DNA of 6,901 bases, from positions 1 through 6,901 of the forward strand of contig JAURLR010000099.1 in NCBI GenBank assembly GCA_030831135.1, written 5' to 3'. The notes under the pieces were generated by a model. The model searched no databases, was not told where the DNA came from, and saw only the letters and a list, made by a program, of their open reading frames with translations. A program made the translations under genes and the position numbers. Positions within the stretch are counted from its first letter, which is position 1, and every line of letters begins with the position of its first letter. Shown here in pieces: positions 5,679 to 6,901 of this stretch. This DNA comes from Alphaproteobacteria bacterium. Lineage in GTDB: Bacteria > Pseudomonadota > Alphaproteobacteria > UBA6615.

Positions 5679-6901
5679 ATGAACCTGATCCAGGCCGCGA
5701 TCCATCGCCCGATTGCCGTCATTGCGGTGGTCGTCATGGTGATCATGTTCGGGTGGGTTGCTCTCCAGCGCATTCCGATCCAGCTGGCACCCGATGTCCG
5801 GCAACCGGTGATTATCGTCGACACGTCATGGCCCGGTGCCTCGCCGCTGGAAGTCGAGCGTGAGATCCTGAACCGTCAGGAAGATGTACTCAGAGGCATC
5901 GAGGGCGTCCGGAAGATCGAAAGCCGCGCGCAGACCGGTCGCGCGGATGTCACCCTCGAGTTCAGTCCCAGCCAGAACATGGACCGCGCGCTGCTCCTCG
6001 TGGCCAACCGTCTCGACCGGGTTTCGGGCTACCCCGAAGAAGCCGACGAGCCGACCCTGCGCACCTCGGGCACGGATGACAATGCAATCGCGTGGTTCGT
6101 CCTGACCCGGGCCGAGGGCAATGATCGTGACATGATCACCTATGGCGACTTCCTCGAGGATGTCGTGCAGGAGCGGATCGAGCGTATTCCCGGCATCTCC
6201 GGGGTCAACATCTTCGGTGAAACCGAGCGCGAAATGCGCATCATCGTGGACCCCGAGCGCCTGGCACAGTTCCGCCTGACTGTCAGCGATGTTGTGGACC
6301 GTCTGCGCGCCGAGAACGCCTCGATTTCGGGCGGCGACGTGGATGAGGGCAAGCGCCGCTACGTCGTGCGTACCGAAGGCGACTTCACGAATATCGATCA
6401 GGTCTATGACATTGTGCTGCGATCCGATGCCGATCTGGGTGACGGTCGCATCGGGCGTGTCACGGTGCGCGACATCGCGGTGGTCGAACTGGACTACAAG
6501 GAAGCGCAGGCGCTCCCGCACAAATTCGACGACCGTGCCATGGCCTTCAACATGACCCGTGAACAGGGTGCAAATGTGCTTGCGGTGATGGAGCAGGTGA
6601 ATGCGACCATCGCCGATCTGGCCACGGGCGCGCTTCGCGATGTCGGACTGATTGTCGAGAATGTCTACGACGAGACACTTTACGTGAATTCCGCAATCAA
6701 CCTCGTGCAGCAGAACATCATCATCGGCGGCTTGCTGGCGGCCGCAATCCTGATGCTGTTCCTGCGCTCCTGGCGACCAACCCTCGTGGTGTCGCTGGCG
6801 ATCCCGGTCTCGGTGATCGGCTCCTTCGTTGCAATGGCAGCCCTCGGGCGTTCGCTCAATGTTATCAGTCTGGCAGGCATCGCGTTCGCCGTCGGCATGG
6901 T
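5679..6901 (+). CDS. RND efflux permease (AcrB/MexF-type), 3' end cut off by the window edge
   Basis: RND permeases are trimeric inner-membrane proton antiporters that export drugs, metals or other compounds from the periplasm or membrane. 407 residues plus two bases of the next codon are visible of a family length near 1,000 to 1,050. The layout is standard: a short cytoplasmic start (MNLIQAAIHRP), TM1 at about 11-29, then IPIQLAPDVRQP (32-43), and the TSWPGASPLEVE segment (49-60) of the porter domain, which in this superfamily reads close to YPGASPxxVE. Porter sequence runs to about 335, TM2 is near 343-361, RSWRPTLVVSLAIPVSVIGSF (363-383) leads into TM3, and SLNVISLAGIAFAVGM (392-407) opens TM4. 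The TM4 aspartates that relay protons would be coded just beyond the edge, so activity cannot be judged. The substrate class is uncertain; nothing indicates a metal-efflux type. The ATG lies 6 bp after the adaptor stop, with AAGGG inside the adaptor's last codons as a distant ribosome-binding site, so the two are surely one operon. Confidence 0.95.
   Translation, partial: MNLIQAAIHRPIAVIAVVVMVIMFGWVALQRIPIQLAPDVRQPVIIVDTSWPGASPLEVEREILNRQEDVLRGIEGVRKIESRAQTGRADVTLEFSPSQNMDRALLLVANRLDRVSGYPEEADEPTLRTSGTDDNAIAWFVLTRAEGNDRDMITYGDFLEDVVQERIERIPGISGVNIFGETEREMRIIVDPERLAQFRLTVSDVVDRLRAENASISGGDVDEGKRRYVVRTEGDFTNIDQVYDIVLRSDADLGDGRIGRVTVRDIAVVELDYKEAQALPHKFDDRAMAFNMTREQGANVLAVMEQVNATIADLATGALRDVGLIVENVYDETLYVNSAINLVQQNIIIGGLLAAAILMLFLRSWRPTLVVSLAIPVSVIGSFVAMAALGRSLNVISLAGIAFAVGM

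Noticed and set aside
6250..6901. Possible truncation or pseudogene status of the permease
   Set aside because: The frame is open to the last base and matches family layout; the gene simply leaves the window just before the TM4 aspartates.

Overview
The window looks like chromosomal DNA from an alphaproteobacterium. It is GC-rich, with the gene order deacetylase, xseB, ispA, dxs, and candidate promoters that loosely fit the alphaproteobacterial housekeeping pattern. The marine stalked or budding groups (Hyphomonadaceae/Maricaulales type) would fit, but that placement is an inference from gene order and protein style, not shown by a marker gene. No RNA genes, insertion sequences, CRISPR arrays or phage genes were seen.

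The left half (1 to 3888) lies entirely on the minus strand. In order of transcription it holds a class II histone-deacetylase-like amidohydrolase (3888 to 2962), xseB for the exonuclease VII small subunit (2870 to 2607), ispA for farnesyl diphosphate synthase (2567 to 1671) and dxs for 1-deoxyxylulose-5-phosphate synthase (1624, running off the left edge). The gaps are 91, 39 and 46 bp. xseB-ispA-dxs is a well-known cluster: Dxs makes the first committed intermediate of the MEP isoprenoid pathway and IspA assembles the C5 units into C15 farnesyl diphosphate.

A 227-bp divergent intergenic region (3889 to 4115) separates the two halves. It holds a candidate minus-strand promoter for the deacetylase. 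Facing the right half is a perfect TTGACA -35 element that shares a base with an 18-bp inverted repeat, which looks like an operator. A small hairpin sits just ahead of the ribosome-binding site of the right-hand operon.

The right half (4116 to 6901) lies on the plus strand and encodes a tripartite-type efflux system. It starts with a periplasmic adaptor (4116 to 5672), followed 6 bp later by an RND inner-membrane permease (5679, running off the right edge). The most notable feature is that the mature N-terminus of the adaptor carries four canonical EF-hand calcium-binding loops, arranged as two tandem copies of a 52-residue paired module, ahead of an otherwise ordinary HlyD/AcrA-type adaptor. 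This suggests a calcium-responsive or calcium-stabilised efflux pump. No outer-membrane channel or local regulator gene lies inside the window.
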